Shown here piece by piece: positions 1 to 8,115 of a stretch of DNA of 38,232 bases; position 1 is the first letter of the stretch, and each line of letters starts with the position of its first letter. The notes below the pieces were generated by a model. The model had not been told where the DNA came from, did not search any database, and saw only the letters and a program-made list of their open reading frames with translations. The position numbers and the translations under genes are program-made. This DNA comes from Quinella sp. 1Q7 (GTDB lineage Bacteria > Bacillota > Negativicutes > Selenomonadales > Selenomonadaceae), in the NCBI GenBank assembly GCA_015206805.1, contig JADEZP010000009.1:1-38232 (forward strand), read 5' to 3'.

Positions 1-1012
1 GGGCAACGTCCTCCGCGAAGCCCGCCGCAATGTTGAGATTCTGGACGGCTTGACCCGCCGCGCCCTTAACAAGGTTGTCAATCGCGGAAAGGATTATAAC
101 ACGCCGCGTGCGTTCGTCAATGTGCCAGGCAATGTCGCAGTAGTTGGAGCCGCGCACGAATTTAGTTTCGGGGTAGGCGTCGCGTCCGAGCAGTCGAATA
201 AATTTTTCGCCGCCGTACATTTTGAGAAACACGGCGTCGACCATTTCCGCGCCGACATTTTCGTTGAGCGTGGCATAACACGTCGCCAAAATTCCGCGAG
301 ACATCGGCACAAGGTGCGGCGTGAAGTTGATGATAGTTTTTTCGCCGCCGATATCTTCGAGTGCCTGTTCAATTTCGGGCGTGTGACGGTGGTGCGCGAC
401 GTTGTAAGCCTTGAAGTTGTCGTAAAGTTCGGGGAAGTGGTTGCCGAGCTTGAGCCCTCTGCCCGCGCCCGAAACTCCCGACGCCGCGTCGACGATGATT
501 GAGTTCGTGTCGATTAAATGATGCTTGACCAGCGGCGCGAGCGCAAGGATTGATGCCGTCGTGAAACAGCCCGCATTGCCGATAATCTTTGCCGTGCGAA
601 TGTCGTCGCGATAAATTTCCGCCAGCCCGTAAACGCGTTTGGCGTCCTTATGCTTGTGCGGCACGTTGTACCACGCCTCGTAAACGTCGGTGTCGGAAAA
701 GCGGTAGTCCGCGCCCAAGTCAATGATTCGGACGGGCAACGCGTCGAGTTTCAAGCCGACGTCCATTGCGTGACCGTGCGGCAATGCGATAAAAATAAAA
801 TCGCTGTCCGCGCCGATTGATTCGATGTCCGCCAATGACTCAAGCACCATGTCGCAGACGCCGCGCAAGTGCGGATACAGCTCCGAAATTTTTTTGCCCG
901 TGTGGCTCTCCGATGTGATGTGCGCGATTTTTGCTTGCGGGTGCCGAATCAAAATCGACAGCAGTTCTGCCCCCGCGTAGCCCGTCGCGCCGATTACGCT
1001 GACTTTAATCAA
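1..1012 (-). CDS. argC: N-acetyl-gamma-glutamyl-phosphate reductase, 3' end cut by window edge
   Basis: ArgC makes N-acetylglutamate semialdehyde from N-acetylglutamyl phosphate with NADPH in arginine synthesis. The translation begins with an NAD(P)-binding motif (VIGATGYAGAEL), and the catalytic cysteine lies at about residue 149 in GNAGCFTT; most family members have GNPGCYPT. Later matches include the PHGHAMDVG and FTPHLVPMSRGI stretches. About 337 codons are visible against a usual length near 345, so only a few C-terminal residues are missing. No ATG precedes the first motif. A TTG at 1012 has a GGAGG sequence 8 nt upstream and places the Rossmann motif at the normal distance, so I use it. 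It is the last visible gene of the left minus-strand group; no other arginine gene is visible. Confidence 0.95.
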   Translation of the reverse strand, partial: MIKVSVIGATGYAGAELLSILIRHPQAKIAHITSESHTGKKISELYPHLRGVCDMVLESLADIESIGADSDFIFIALPHGHAMDVGLKLDALPVRIIDLGADYRFSDTDVYEAWYNVPHKHKDAKRVYGLAEIYRDDIRTAKIIGNAGCFTTASILALAPLVKHHLIDTNSIIVDAASGVSGAGRGLKLGNHFPELYDNFKAYNVAHHRHTPEIEQALEDIGGEKTIINFTPHLVPMSRGILATCYATLNENVGAEMVDAVFLKMYGGEKFIRLLGRDAYPETKFVRGSNYCDIAWHIDERTRRVIILSAIDNLVKGAAGQAVQNLNIAAGFAEDVA

Positions 1013-1039
1013 TGTGTTAGCCTCCTCGTGAAATGTTCG

Positions 1040-1294
1040 TTACATGTTGAAAGTCCTGTACCATGCGGCAAGGATTGTGTCTTGATTCGCCAGCAGGTAC
1101 GTTTCAATTTTGCGCAAGTCTTTAAGTCGGATACGTCCTCTGTTGTGAGCAAGTTCGACGCCGTCGCGCCGTATCCAAAATTTTGTCGCGTTGGGAGTTT
1201 GCTTACCTTTCGACACGTGGACATGCGGCGAAGTGTTCTGCTCAAGCCAAAAGTAAATTGCGTAGCCCATGAAGTCTTGCAAGACCTTAGGCAT
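1040..1294 (-). CDS. DUF4160 family small protein
   Basis: This 84-residue protein has the features of DUF4160: an MPKVL start, a GYAIYFW strand, the SPHVHVSKG histidine motif, and an ending that resembles the family's helix (LRKIETYLLANQDTILAAW). The biochemical role of DUF4160 is unknown; members often sit in small two-gene modules, sometimes next to DUF2442 proteins. The ATG at 1294 gives the canonical family N-terminus and overlaps the stop of the upstream 89-residue gene by 8 bases, so the two are probably translationally coupled. A GTG at 1303 would add three residues. A toxin-antitoxin-like role is possible but not shown by the sequence. Confidence 0.75.
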   Translation of the reverse strand: MPKVLQDFMGYAIYFWLEQNTSPHVHVSKGKQTPNATKFWIRRDGVELAHNRGRIRLKDLRKIETYLLANQDTILAAWYRTFNM

Positions 1295-1556
1295 TTTGAG
1301 CACCGCCCTTTTGCGCGAATTCCCAAATCAGGAACGAATTGTTGCGCATGTACTCGCGCAGTTTGAACAGCTCGTCCTCCGAAAAGCCGAACGCTTTTTG
1401 GAAGCTGAAGTGCGGAATTCTGCCGTCGGCGAAGTCGAAGCCGTTATTGTCGTTAGGTCGCTCAAAGTGCACGCGCACGCATGGCATTGAATATTCGTCG
1501 GTCTCAAGCGCGCTGTGCGTCATAACAACGCCGTCGACGGTCGAATAATAGTACAT
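1287..1556 (-). CDS. Hypothetical protein coupled to the DUF4160 gene
   Basis: An 89-residue protein that I do not recognise. It begins MYYYSTVDGVV, is acidic and rich in aromatic residues, and has no signal peptide or membrane segment. Its start is well supported: GAGGAGG lies 7 nt before the ATG, and the bases GGAGGCTTTATCATG are identical to those before the DUF262 gene at 3855. Its stop codon overlaps the start of the DUF4160 gene, so they form a two-gene unit. The spacing of only about a dozen bases to cbiT suggests the pair is carried on the transcript coming from 4991. Confidence 0.7.
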   Translation of the reverse strand: MYYYSTVDGVVMTHSALETDEYSMPCVRVHFERPNDNNGFDFADGRIPHFSFQKAFGFSEDELFKLREYMRNNSFLIWEFAQKGGAQNA

Positions 1557-1568
1557 GATAAAGCCTCC

Positions 1569-2132
1569 TCAAATTTTTTCAACGGTGACGATTGTGACGG
1601 GATTCAGTGCCCGCGACATATCGTAACGCCCGACGCGTTCAAGACGGGTTATCTGCACTTGAAAGGCGTCGTAACTCCAGCCGCACGCCCTGCAGTGTTC
1701 AAGCGCAGTCGCCGTCGTCTGAAGGGTTATCGCGTTGATGACGAGCCGCCCGCCGACTTTGAGCTTGCCGTAAAGCGCGTCGAGAATTTCACGGAGTTTG
1801 CCGCCGCTTCCGCCGACAATCGCCGCGTCAAGTGTCGGAAGTGTCTCCAAACCGTTCGGTGCCGCCGCGCAGATTATTTCCACGTTGCTGACGGAAAATT
1901 TTTCGACGTTGCGGCGAATCAGCTCGACTGCCTCAAGCTTGCGCTCAATGGCGAAAATTTTCCCGTGCGGAGCAAGTCTCGCCGCCTCAATCGATATGGA
2001 GCCCGTGCCCGCGCCGACATCCGCCACGACCGAATCAAGCTTGAGCCGCGCTTTTGCCAGCGTCAATATCCGAATTTCCTGCTTGGTCATGGGAACATCG
2101 CCGCGCAGAAATTTTTCGTCGTCAATCATCAT
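1569..2132 (-). CDS. cbiT: Precorrin-6Y C5,15-methyltransferase (decarboxylating), CbiT subunit
   Basis: CbiT methylates C15 and decarboxylates the C12 acetate side chain of the corrin precursor in anaerobic cobalamin synthesis, using S-adenosylmethionine. The protein is 187 residues, the normal size of the stand-alone subunit. Visible family marks are the DEKFLRGDVPMTKQE N-terminus, the SAM-binding DVGAGTGSISIE loop at about residues 38-49, and VGGSGGKLREIL. The ribosome site GAGGTGA is embedded in the end of the DUF262 gene. Two ATG codons stand in tandem at 2132 and 2129; the second has the better spacing. No other cobalamin gene is visible here, so this is either an isolated cbiT or separated from its pathway. 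Confidence 0.93.
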   Translation of the reverse strand: MMIDDEKFLRGDVPMTKQEIRILTLAKARLKLDSVVADVGAGTGSISIEAARLAPHGKIFAIERKLEAVELIRRNVEKFSVSNVEIICAAAPNGLETLPTLDAAIVGGSGGKLREILDALYGKLKVGGRLVINAITLQTTATALEHCRACGWSYDAFQVQITRLERVGRYDMSRALNPVTIVTVEKI

Positions 2133-2133
2133 A

Positions 2134-3855
2134 TCACCTCATGGAACCGTTAATCTTGTCGGCAATCAGCTGTGCCCGCGCCTTAAGAAACTGCTTGAAG
2201 TTGCTCGGCTTCCAAAGTCCCTCGTCGTCGGGAATCAAATGGAAATTCAAATACTGCCGGCGGTCGGCTTGAACGTTGAGCCAATCTTTCAAGCGTTTGT
2301 CGCCCTTAACGGAGTTGTCGTCGCGATTGAGCAACTCCAAATTCGCAACGCTGTCGATCATTTCCTCGGTAATGTTCTTTTGCCCGCGCCCGATAAGCTC
2401 CAGCAGACGAACTCGCGGCTGAATGTGGTCAATCGAATTGCGCTTCGGAGGCTCGCCGCCATAAATCAAATAGAACAGATAATCGCGGTTACGGTTGAAT
2501 TCGTCAAGATTGTCCGCCTTCACTTCGGAGTAGAACGAATGCAAATTGCGCTTGCACACGTCAAACAGCTCGTCGACGGGGAAGGCTTGAGCGCGATAAT
2601 GCTTGAAGGTATCGTGCAAAAGTTTCATGCCGCGTTCGGAAGGAATCCAGCCGCAGCCGCGCCGAAAGATGCCGTTCAACATTGACAGCCGCAACCAACG
2701 TTTGAAGTCGCCGAAATTTTCGCGGGGACGTTCGGAGTAAAACGTGTGATACGCCAAAATGTACAGCGGTATCGGTGAGCGGTTTCTGTTCATTGCAAAC
2801 CAGTTGTAGTCTTTTGAGCCGCGCAGGAAGTCGCGCAACGTGCCGAGCGTCGAACGAATTTTATCGGCATTGTTCAGCGCGAACGCCGCAAATTTATCGC
2901 CGTCGTCGTCCAAGTCGGTGACTTCGCTCAAAGGTTTGTCCTGCAACGTCATAATCAGCTTGATAAGTTCGTCTTGATTGACGCGCAAGTCGCCGTTTTC
3001 GCTGACCATTTTGTCGAGGAAATTTTCCATGCGGCTGTCGAAGCCCTTCAAGCGCGAAGCAACCAAATCCAGCGTGTTGAGCGGCGTGCCTTCGCTGTTG
3101 AGGCGTCGGAAAAGCTCCACCATGCGCTGACGATTTTCAATCGGAGTGCGCCCGTAATCAACGACAATTTCCGAAATGCCGACGCTCTTCACGTCGAAAA
3201 TATTTCTGTAAAACTGCTTGACGTTCGCGATTATGTGTTTGCATTTGTGCGGCTCATCGACGGCAAAGTCGCGAATAATTTCGTCGGCAATACGGTCGCT
3301 GTTGCCGCCCGCCATCGAAAGTTTATCGTACAGGTCGCACACGGGATACCACAGACATTCCGCCACGGTCTCAATTTCGTTGGCGGAAATTTCGCGCTCA
3401 CTGCGGTCAAGATTTTTTACGGAAGATTTGCCGCGCGTCGGCGAGGCGAACTTAAAATCGTAATCGCCCCTTTGAAAGTCGCTGTACAGGTCGAAGTAAA
3501 GCCGCTTGCCTCCGTAAGAGCCGCATAAACCGATGTAAAACGTTTTCAGGCGTTGTTGCCCGTCAATGACAAAAAATTGTTCGTCGTCCAGAAGTTTTTC
3601 CTGCGTCGACAAATCGGCATTGCGCGGCTCACCGTCGATTGAAAATTCGCGGGAAGCAAACAGCGGTTTTTTACGCGCCCGCTCCTTGAGGACAATCACC
3701 GCGCCGAAAGAATATTCCTTGAGCAGCGTGTCAAAAAGTTTCGCCATTGAATCTTCTTTCCAAACGAGCCGCCGCTGAATGACGGGCAGGACGAATTTTT
3801 TACTGCCGATTTTCGTGACGACATCGTCAACGGTTTTCGGTTCCCAACTTGCCAT
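2134..3855 (-). CDS. DUF262/DUF1524 protein, single-chain GmrSD-like nuclease candidate
   Basis: A 573-residue protein. The N-terminal half is DUF262 (ParB/sulfiredoxin-like), with FVLPVIQRRLVWK and the nucleotide-binding signature VIDGQQRLKTF at roughly residues 95-105. The C-terminal part carries a DUF1524/HNH-like motif, SIDHIQPR, followed by NLELLNRDDNSVKGDK. This arrangement is known from type IV restriction enzymes of the GmrSD class, which use NTP to cut modified phage DNA, and from other DUF262 defence proteins. The ATG at 3855 has AGGAGG 7 nt upstream; the longer open frame has no support. It sits between a membrane acyltransferase and cbiT without other defence genes, so a role in defence is inference from domains only. 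Confidence 0.85.
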   Translation of the reverse strand: MASWEPKTVDDVVTKIGSKKFVLPVIQRRLVWKEDSMAKLFDTLLKEYSFGAVIVLKERARKKPLFASREFSIDGEPRNADLSTQEKLLDDEQFFVIDGQQRLKTFYIGLCGSYGGKRLYFDLYSDFQRGDYDFKFASPTRGKSSVKNLDRSEREISANEIETVAECLWYPVCDLYDKLSMAGGNSDRIADEIIRDFAVDEPHKCKHIIANVKQFYRNIFDVKSVGISEIVVDYGRTPIENRQRMVELFRRLNSEGTPLNTLDLVASRLKGFDSRMENFLDKMVSENGDLRVNQDELIKLIMTLQDKPLSEVTDLDDDGDKFAAFALNNADKIRSTLGTLRDFLRGSKDYNWFAMNRNRSPIPLYILAYHTFYSERPRENFGDFKRWLRLSMLNGIFRRGCGWIPSERGMKLLHDTFKHYRAQAFPVDELFDVCKRNLHSFYSEVKADNLDEFNRNRDYLFYLIYGGEPPKRNSIDHIQPRVRLLELIGRGQKNITEEMIDSVANLELLNRDDNSVKGDKRLKDWLNVQADRRQYLNFHLIPDDEGLWKPSNFKQFLKARAQLIADKINGSMR

Positions 3856-3866
3856 GATAAAGCCTC

Positions 3867-4991
3867 CTAAATTTTTATGACAATGCCGCGCCGATAAAGC
3901 AACTCCGCCAACGGCAACCATAACAGGCACCACGTCGCGCAGAAAAGCGTCGCGCCGAATTTCACGGAATGCAGTCCCGCCGTCGTGTGATTATACAGCC
4001 ACATGTAAAATCCGAGCCCGTCCGTCGGCGACGGCAAGTAGCTCACGACGATTAACGTCAGACAGTTCGCCGTGAAGAAAAACAGCGGATTCATGCCCAG
4101 AGCCTTGAGCGGTCGGAAAAATTTTTCGGCTGAAGGTGCGGCGTCGAACAACATCATCAACAGCGCAAGGGCAACGGAGTCGCCGCCCGCGTTTAGCAGC
4201 GTGAATGACGACGTCCACAATTTTTTTGAGACGATGTCCAGCGAGCTCCACAGTCCGCCGACGATTAACAGCGCAATTCCCGCCGCGCCGAGCAAAAAAA
4301 TTTTGTCGCGAATCGTCGCCGTATCAATCAGAACGCGTCCCGCCAGGAAGCCGAATAAAACCGACGCCGTGCCCGCGATTGAGCCGTAAAGCCCTTCGGG
4401 GTCATGCGTCGGCGTGTAAATGTGATTCGCGCCGGGGAAAATGTAATCGACTGCGCGGCTGATATTGTGCGCCTCGTCGAAGGGATTTTCGGGCGCGTAA
4501 ACGTAAAAGCCCGCCGTCGACACAATCAGCAACATGAACGCCGTCGCCAAAATTCCGACGTCACTGCGAATTGCCCTCGCCAAAAAAATTCCCGCCGCGT
4601 ATGTGACGGCAAGGCGTTGGATTATTCCGAACAGCCGACCGTGAACGATCATTACGTCGAAGAAATTTTCCGCCGTGAAGCCGTGCACGAACAGTAACGC
4701 GAAAATATTCCACGTGAACGTTATGAACAATCCGACGGCGAACATAATTGCCGCGCGCTTTAAGATTCGGCTCGTCGACGGTTCGCGGCGTGACATGGAA
4801 ATTGCCGCGCCCGCGCCCATTGCGAACGAAAAAATCGGCAACGCGACATCGGGCACCGTCAGTCCCGCCCACGGCGCGTGCTCAAGTATCGCGTAAATTG
4901 TATCGGGCGGCGCGTCAAGGAAAAGCATTATCGCTATCGCCACGCCCCGCAAAACGTCAAGCGCGTAAAATCTTTGTTTGCCAATCGCCAT
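3867..4991 (-). CDS. HGSNAT/DUF5009-type membrane acyltransferase
   Basis: A 374-residue polytopic membrane protein with about ten hydrophobic segments. The N-terminus (RFYALDVLRGVAIAIMLF) and the LDAPPDTIYAILEHAPWAGLTVPD region followed by LPIFSFAMGAGA are typical of the family that includes heparan-alpha-glucosaminide N-acetyltransferase and bacterial DUF5009/DUF1624 proteins. Family members are thought to move acyl groups across the membrane onto sugars; the substrate here cannot be read. The ATG at 4991 has GGAGG 8 nt upstream. A truncated copy of this 5' end lies just upstream at 5033-5170. The gene is followed within 11 bases by the DUF262 gene and is probably first in the left minus-strand transcript. 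Confidence 0.8.
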   Translation of the reverse strand: MAIGKQRFYALDVLRGVAIAIMLFLDAPPDTIYAILEHAPWAGLTVPDVALPIFSFAMGAGAAISMSRREPSTSRILKRAAIMFAVGLFITFTWNIFALLFVHGFTAENFFDVMIVHGRLFGIIQRLAVTYAAGIFLARAIRSDVGILATAFMLLIVSTAGFYVYAPENPFDEAHNISRAVDYIFPGANHIYTPTHDPEGLYGSIAGTASVLFGFLAGRVLIDTATIRDKIFLLGAAGIALLIVGGLWSSLDIVSKKLWTSSFTLLNAGGDSVALALLMMLFDAAPSAEKFFRPLKALGMNPLFFFTANCLTLIVVSYLPSPTDGLGFYMWLYNHTTAGLHSVKFGATLFCATWCLLWLPLAELLYRRGIVIKI

Positions 4992-5032
4992 AAAGTCAGC
5001 CTCCGTGAAAATTTTTAACGCGGCGAATTTTA

Positions 5033-5170
5033 TCACGGCACGCAAAAAAAATCTGCCCTCCGACAATCGGGGAGCGGATTAAATTTTTTGTGAGCATCGG
5101 GACACGGCGACGCAATCGCCACGCCCTGCAAAACGTCCGGCGCGTAAAATCTTTGTTTGCCCGTCGCCAT
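5033..5170 (-). pseudogene. Truncated duplicate of the acyltransferase 5' end
   Basis: An ATG at 5170 preceded by GGAGG opens a 45-codon frame whose first twenty residues (MATGKQRFYAPDVLQGVAIA) nearly repeat the start of the gene at 4991 (MAIGKQRFYALDVLRGVAIA). After that the frame leaves the family and runs through non-coding sequence to a stop at 5033. The similarity also covers the ribosome site and, after a 64-bp insertion, the upstream leader. It is a non-functional remnant of a partial tandem duplication. Confidence 0.8.
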
Positions 5171-5236
5171 TGATTCAGCCTCCGTGAAAGTTATTGAGTT
5201 GCGGTCATCGTAACATTGCGGGGAACACAATCAGGA

Positions 5237-5259
5237 TGCAACGTCACGTTGCAATTTTT
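5237..5259 (+). terminator. Small hairpin with T-run inside the duplicated leader
   Basis: TGCAACG and CGTTGCA form a 7-bp stem with a TCA loop at 5237-5253, followed by ATTTTTT. It could be a weak plus-strand terminator, although no plus-strand gene ends upstream of it. It lies in the 64-bp insertion that separates the two halves of the duplicated leader. Confidence 0.35.
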
Positions 5260-5443
5260 TATGCGGCGAATTTTATCACGGCGCGCAAAAAAAATCTGCC
5301 CTTCAACCGACGATTGATGAGCAGATAAATTTTTGTCGCGGGAAATTTTTCAGATAAATTTCCACCGTTCCAAAATTGACAAAAAAAATTTAGAATGGCG
5401 ACAATCGTACTCAAAAATTTTTCCCACGATTGGAGATGAGGAA

Positions 5444-7441
5444 ATGTTCAAACGAACTGTCGCCGCCATAATCATTTTGGCGGCAATGCTTTGTACGGCG
5501 GTCAAGGTCGACGCCGCCGACACCCCGCGTCACACCAAGGACGACACGTGGCTGATTTACATGTACATTTGCGGCGCGGATTTGGAAGAAGTCGGTCATG
5601 CTGCCACAGGCGACATCGCCGAAATGCAACACGTTAACCTTCCGCCGAACGTCAAAGTTCTGATTGCCGCAGGCGGTGCGAAGGTCTGGCATCACCCGAC
5701 GATTGCTGCGGGTGGCGAGGGGATTTATCTTTACGGCACGAACGGTTTGACGAAGCAAGTCGATTGGCATGCGAATATGGGCGACCCGTCAACGTTGGCG
5801 CAATTCCTTCAATACGGTGAGGAAAATTTTGCCGCCGACCACAAAGTCATAATCTTTTGGGATCACGGCGGACTAAGCGGTTTATGTTTTGACGGTGCTT
5901 TTGAAGACGGTCAACGTTATTACATGAGTTACGACGGTTTGAAAAACGCCTTCACCGCCGTCTACGGTAACGCGCCCGAAAATCCGCCCTTCGAGCTGAT
6001 CGGGTTTGACTTGTGCGTCAGTGCCTCCTATGAATTGGCAGACAGCATCGCCAATTTTTCCCGCTACATGATAGGTTCGGAACCTTCCACGCCGGCTTTC
6101 GGTTGGGACTATACTTATTGGCTGAACGCTTTGTCTAAAGATGCTTCTGTCAACGGTGCACAATTGGGCAAAATTATCAGTGACGGCAACATGAAGTATT
6201 ACAAATCGCAAAATGTGCCCAGAGCAAAAATCAACACCTATTCCGTCATCGACCTGACCAAAATGCCCGAACTGCGCGAGGCTTACGAAGCTTATTTCGA
6301 CGAAGCCGCCGCCCGTTCCAAAGAATATATGGGTTTCAGTGGAGCTTTTGCCCGCGCCGCCTACGCTCCGAACGTCGACAAGTATTCCAACTGGTACGTC
6401 GATTTGGGAGTTCTTGCCAAAAATACCAAATCGATTATGCCCGACGCCTCCGAAAAATTGCTCAAGACCATTGACCAAACTGTCGTCTACCAAAGACAAG
6501 GCAGATATCTCAAGAGCAAGGGTATTTCGACGTATTATCCTTACGTTTCGCCGCAAAGATCCACAATTTCCACAGAGGACAACGACTTTGCAGACCGTTT
6601 TATGTCAGAAGATTCCAGTTACGCCGCGCAGAAAGAACTTTACAATACTTTGCTCGGTCTTAATACCTTGCAGGACGGTGCCATTCCCGTTGAGCTGAAT
6701 TCCAACGGACATCTTGTCGCCAAACTTGAGCCCGAACAAATGGGAAATATTTCGATGACACGTTGCATTATTTTCCCCGTGACGAAAAGCAAAAGCACAT
6801 TCGGTCACGATATTGTTTTAGGCGGGGCAGTTTTAATTTCCGTCGACGATTTGAAAGTCGATTGGAAAAAAGGTATCGTCACGGAAAAATTCCGCGCGAC
6901 AGAGCCCGTGTTTGACGGTCACCGAATCGTCACGATCGCCACTGTAAGCGGTCGCGGACACAATTTCTACGAAGTCCCGATCATTCACAACGATAAAGTG
7001 CGCGTTCTGCAAGTTCGTTACGATACATCCGCCAAGAAATACGAAATCGTCGGCTTCGGCTCCGAAGTGGAAAACGGCATGGTGACCCAAATGGAAAATC
7101 AACAACTTCGACCGGGCGACATTATAACGCCGATACACATGATTATTACCGCCGAAGAAAGCGTTGACCCGGACGACAAAACCATTATCGCTCAATCCGT
7201 CGACCCCGAAACCGGTAAAATAATTTGTCTTAAGTTGGTCTCTTCCGAGCCTTTTGTTTACACGCATAATTCCGCCATTACCGACAGAAAAATTGCGCGG
7301 GGCAATTATTTTTACGGTTTCAGTTTCAGAGCACCCAACGGGCAATCTGCAGTGTCGCGCGCAGGGTATCTCCGCGTTAAATACGGCAAGGTTACTCGCT
7401 CCACCCAATATGATGATTCGGACGAAGATGACCTAGAATAA
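5444..7441 (+). CDS. Secreted clostripain-family (C11) cysteine peptidase
   Basis: A 665-residue exported protease. The ATG at 5444 follows GGAGATGAGG and opens a signal peptide of about 24 residues (positive MFKR, hydrophobic core, VDAAD). The mature part starts with TWLIYMYICGADLE, typical of peptidase family C11. The catalytic dyad is visible: His at about 141 in IIFWDHGGLSG and Cys at about 191 in GFDLCVSAS. Family members cleave after basic residues. The C-terminal 230 residues form a beta-rich region and the protein ends in an acidic tail (DDSDEDDLE). An open frame extends upstream to 5333 but has no ribosome site or homology. It is monocistronic, with a shared terminator after it facing efp. 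Confidence 0.88.
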   Translation: MFKRTVAAIIILAAMLCTAVKVDAADTPRHTKDDTWLIYMYICGADLEEVGHAATGDIAEMQHVNLPPNVKVLIAAGGAKVWHHPTIAAGGEGIYLYGTNGLTKQVDWHANMGDPSTLAQFLQYGEENFAADHKVIIFWDHGGLSGLCFDGAFEDGQRYYMSYDGLKNAFTAVYGNAPENPPFELIGFDLCVSASYELADSIANFSRYMIGSEPSTPAFGWDYTYWLNALSKDASVNGAQLGKIISDGNMKYYKSQNVPRAKINTYSVIDLTKMPELREAYEAYFDEAAARSKEYMGFSGAFARAAYAPNVDKYSNWYVDLGVLAKNTKSIMPDASEKLLKTIDQTVVYQRQGRYLKSKGISTYYPYVSPQRSTISTEDNDFADRFMSEDSSYAAQKELYNTLLGLNTLQDGAIPVELNSNGHLVAKLEPEQMGNISMTRCIIFPVTKSKSTFGHDIVLGGAVLISVDDLKVDWKKGIVTEKFRATEPVFDGHRIVTIATVSGRGHNFYEVPIIHNDKVRVLQVRYDTSAKKYEIVGFGSEVENGMVTQMENQQLRPGDIITPIHMIITAEESVDPDDKTIIAQSVDPETGKIICLKLVSSEPFVYTHNSAITDRKIARGNYFYGFSFRAPNGQSAVSRAGYLRVKYGKVTRSTQYDDSDEDDLE

Positions 7442-7480
7442 AATTTTGACAACAAACTTTTCCGAATAAAGCAACCCAAT

Positions 7481-7522
7481 CAAAAAGCCCGTCACTCGCA
7501 ATGAGCGGCGGGCTGATTTTTT
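7481..7522. terminator. Bidirectional terminator between the C11 protease and efp
   Basis: An inverted repeat beginning AGCCCGTCACTC and closing GAGCGGCGGGCT forms a stem of about 12 bp with one mismatch and a five-base loop. Runs of A before it and T after it (ATTTTTTT) serve both convergent genes. Confidence 0.9.
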
Positions 7523-7536
7523 TGTGCGTGAACGTT

Positions 7537-8094
7537 TTATGCGCGTTCGATGTAGTTGCCTGTGCGGGTGTCGATTCGCAGAACGTCGCCTTCGTTGATG
7601 AACAGCGGCACGCGCACGACGTAACCGGTTTCAAGCGTGGCATTCTTAGTTGCGCCGGTTGCAGTGTTGCCTTTGACGGCGGGTTCGCATTCCGTGACCT
7701 TGAGTTCGACGCTGTTGGGCAAGTTGATGCCGATAATGCGCCCTTTGAACGTCTGCAGGTTGACTTCCATGTTTTCCATAAGATAGTTGAGCGCGGTGCC
7801 GAGCTGCTCTTTGTTGAGCTCAATCTGTTCGTAAGTCTCAACGTCCATGAAAGTATATTGCCCGTCGGATTCGTAAAGGTACTGCATGCGGCTGGTATCG
7901 AGGCGTGCGGGCGGCATCTTTTCGTTGGGGTTGAAGGTGCGTTCGACGACCGCGCCCGTCTCAACGTTTTTAATTTTGGTGCGCACGAACGCCGCGCCTT
8001 TGCCGGGCTTGACGTGTTGGAATTCGACGACCTGCCACGCCGAGCCGTCAATCTCAATCGTCAATCCCGTGCGAAAATCTGTACTTGAAATCAT
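7537..8094 (-). CDS. efp: Translation elongation factor P
   Basis: EF-P binds between the P and E sites of the ribosome and rescues stalling at polyproline. The protein is 185 residues, as expected, with the three beta-barrel domains recognisable from [24 protein letters not shown] and the closing [17 protein letters not shown]. The tip loop reads VKPGKGAAF, with a lysine at the position modified in many bacteria. The modification enzyme cannot be told from this window. The ATG at 8094 lies 9 nt after GGGAGG; a TTG three codons upstream overlaps the ribosome site and is unlikely. It is the last gene of the long minus-strand cluster, directly after the M24 peptidase gene, a common Firmicutes pairing. 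Confidence 0.97.
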   Translation of the reverse strand: MISSTDFRTGLTIEIDGSAWQVVEFQHVKPGKGAAFVRTKIKNVETGAVVERTFNPNEKMPPARLDTSRMQYLYESDGQYTFMDVETYEQIELNKEQLGTALNYLMENMEVNLQTFKGRIIGINLPNSVELKVTECEPAVKGNTATGATKNATLETGYVVRVPLFINEGDVLRIDTRTGNYIERA

Positions 8095-8115
8095 TGGTAT
8101 CAACCTCCCAAAATT

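Larger units (their letters stand above)
4938..5310. repeat. Imperfect tandem duplication of a gene start and leader
   Basis: The block at about 4938-5060 (first codons, ribosome site and leader of the acyltransferase) recurs at about 5117-5310. The codon part is offset by 179 bp (CACGCC at 4941 and 5120). The leader part, from CGGCGAATTTTATCACGG onwards, is offset by 243 bp because 64 extra bases separate it from the ribosome site in the upstream copy. Several substitutions distinguish the copies, so the event is not recent. Confidence 0.8.

Noticed and set aside
1557-2140. Cobalamin riboswitch near cbiT
   Set aside because: cbiT follows the DUF262 gene by one base; there is no leader that could hold a riboswitch.
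5333-5443. Longer start for the C11 protease
   Set aside because: The added 37 residues have no family match, precede the signal peptide, and lack a ribosome site.
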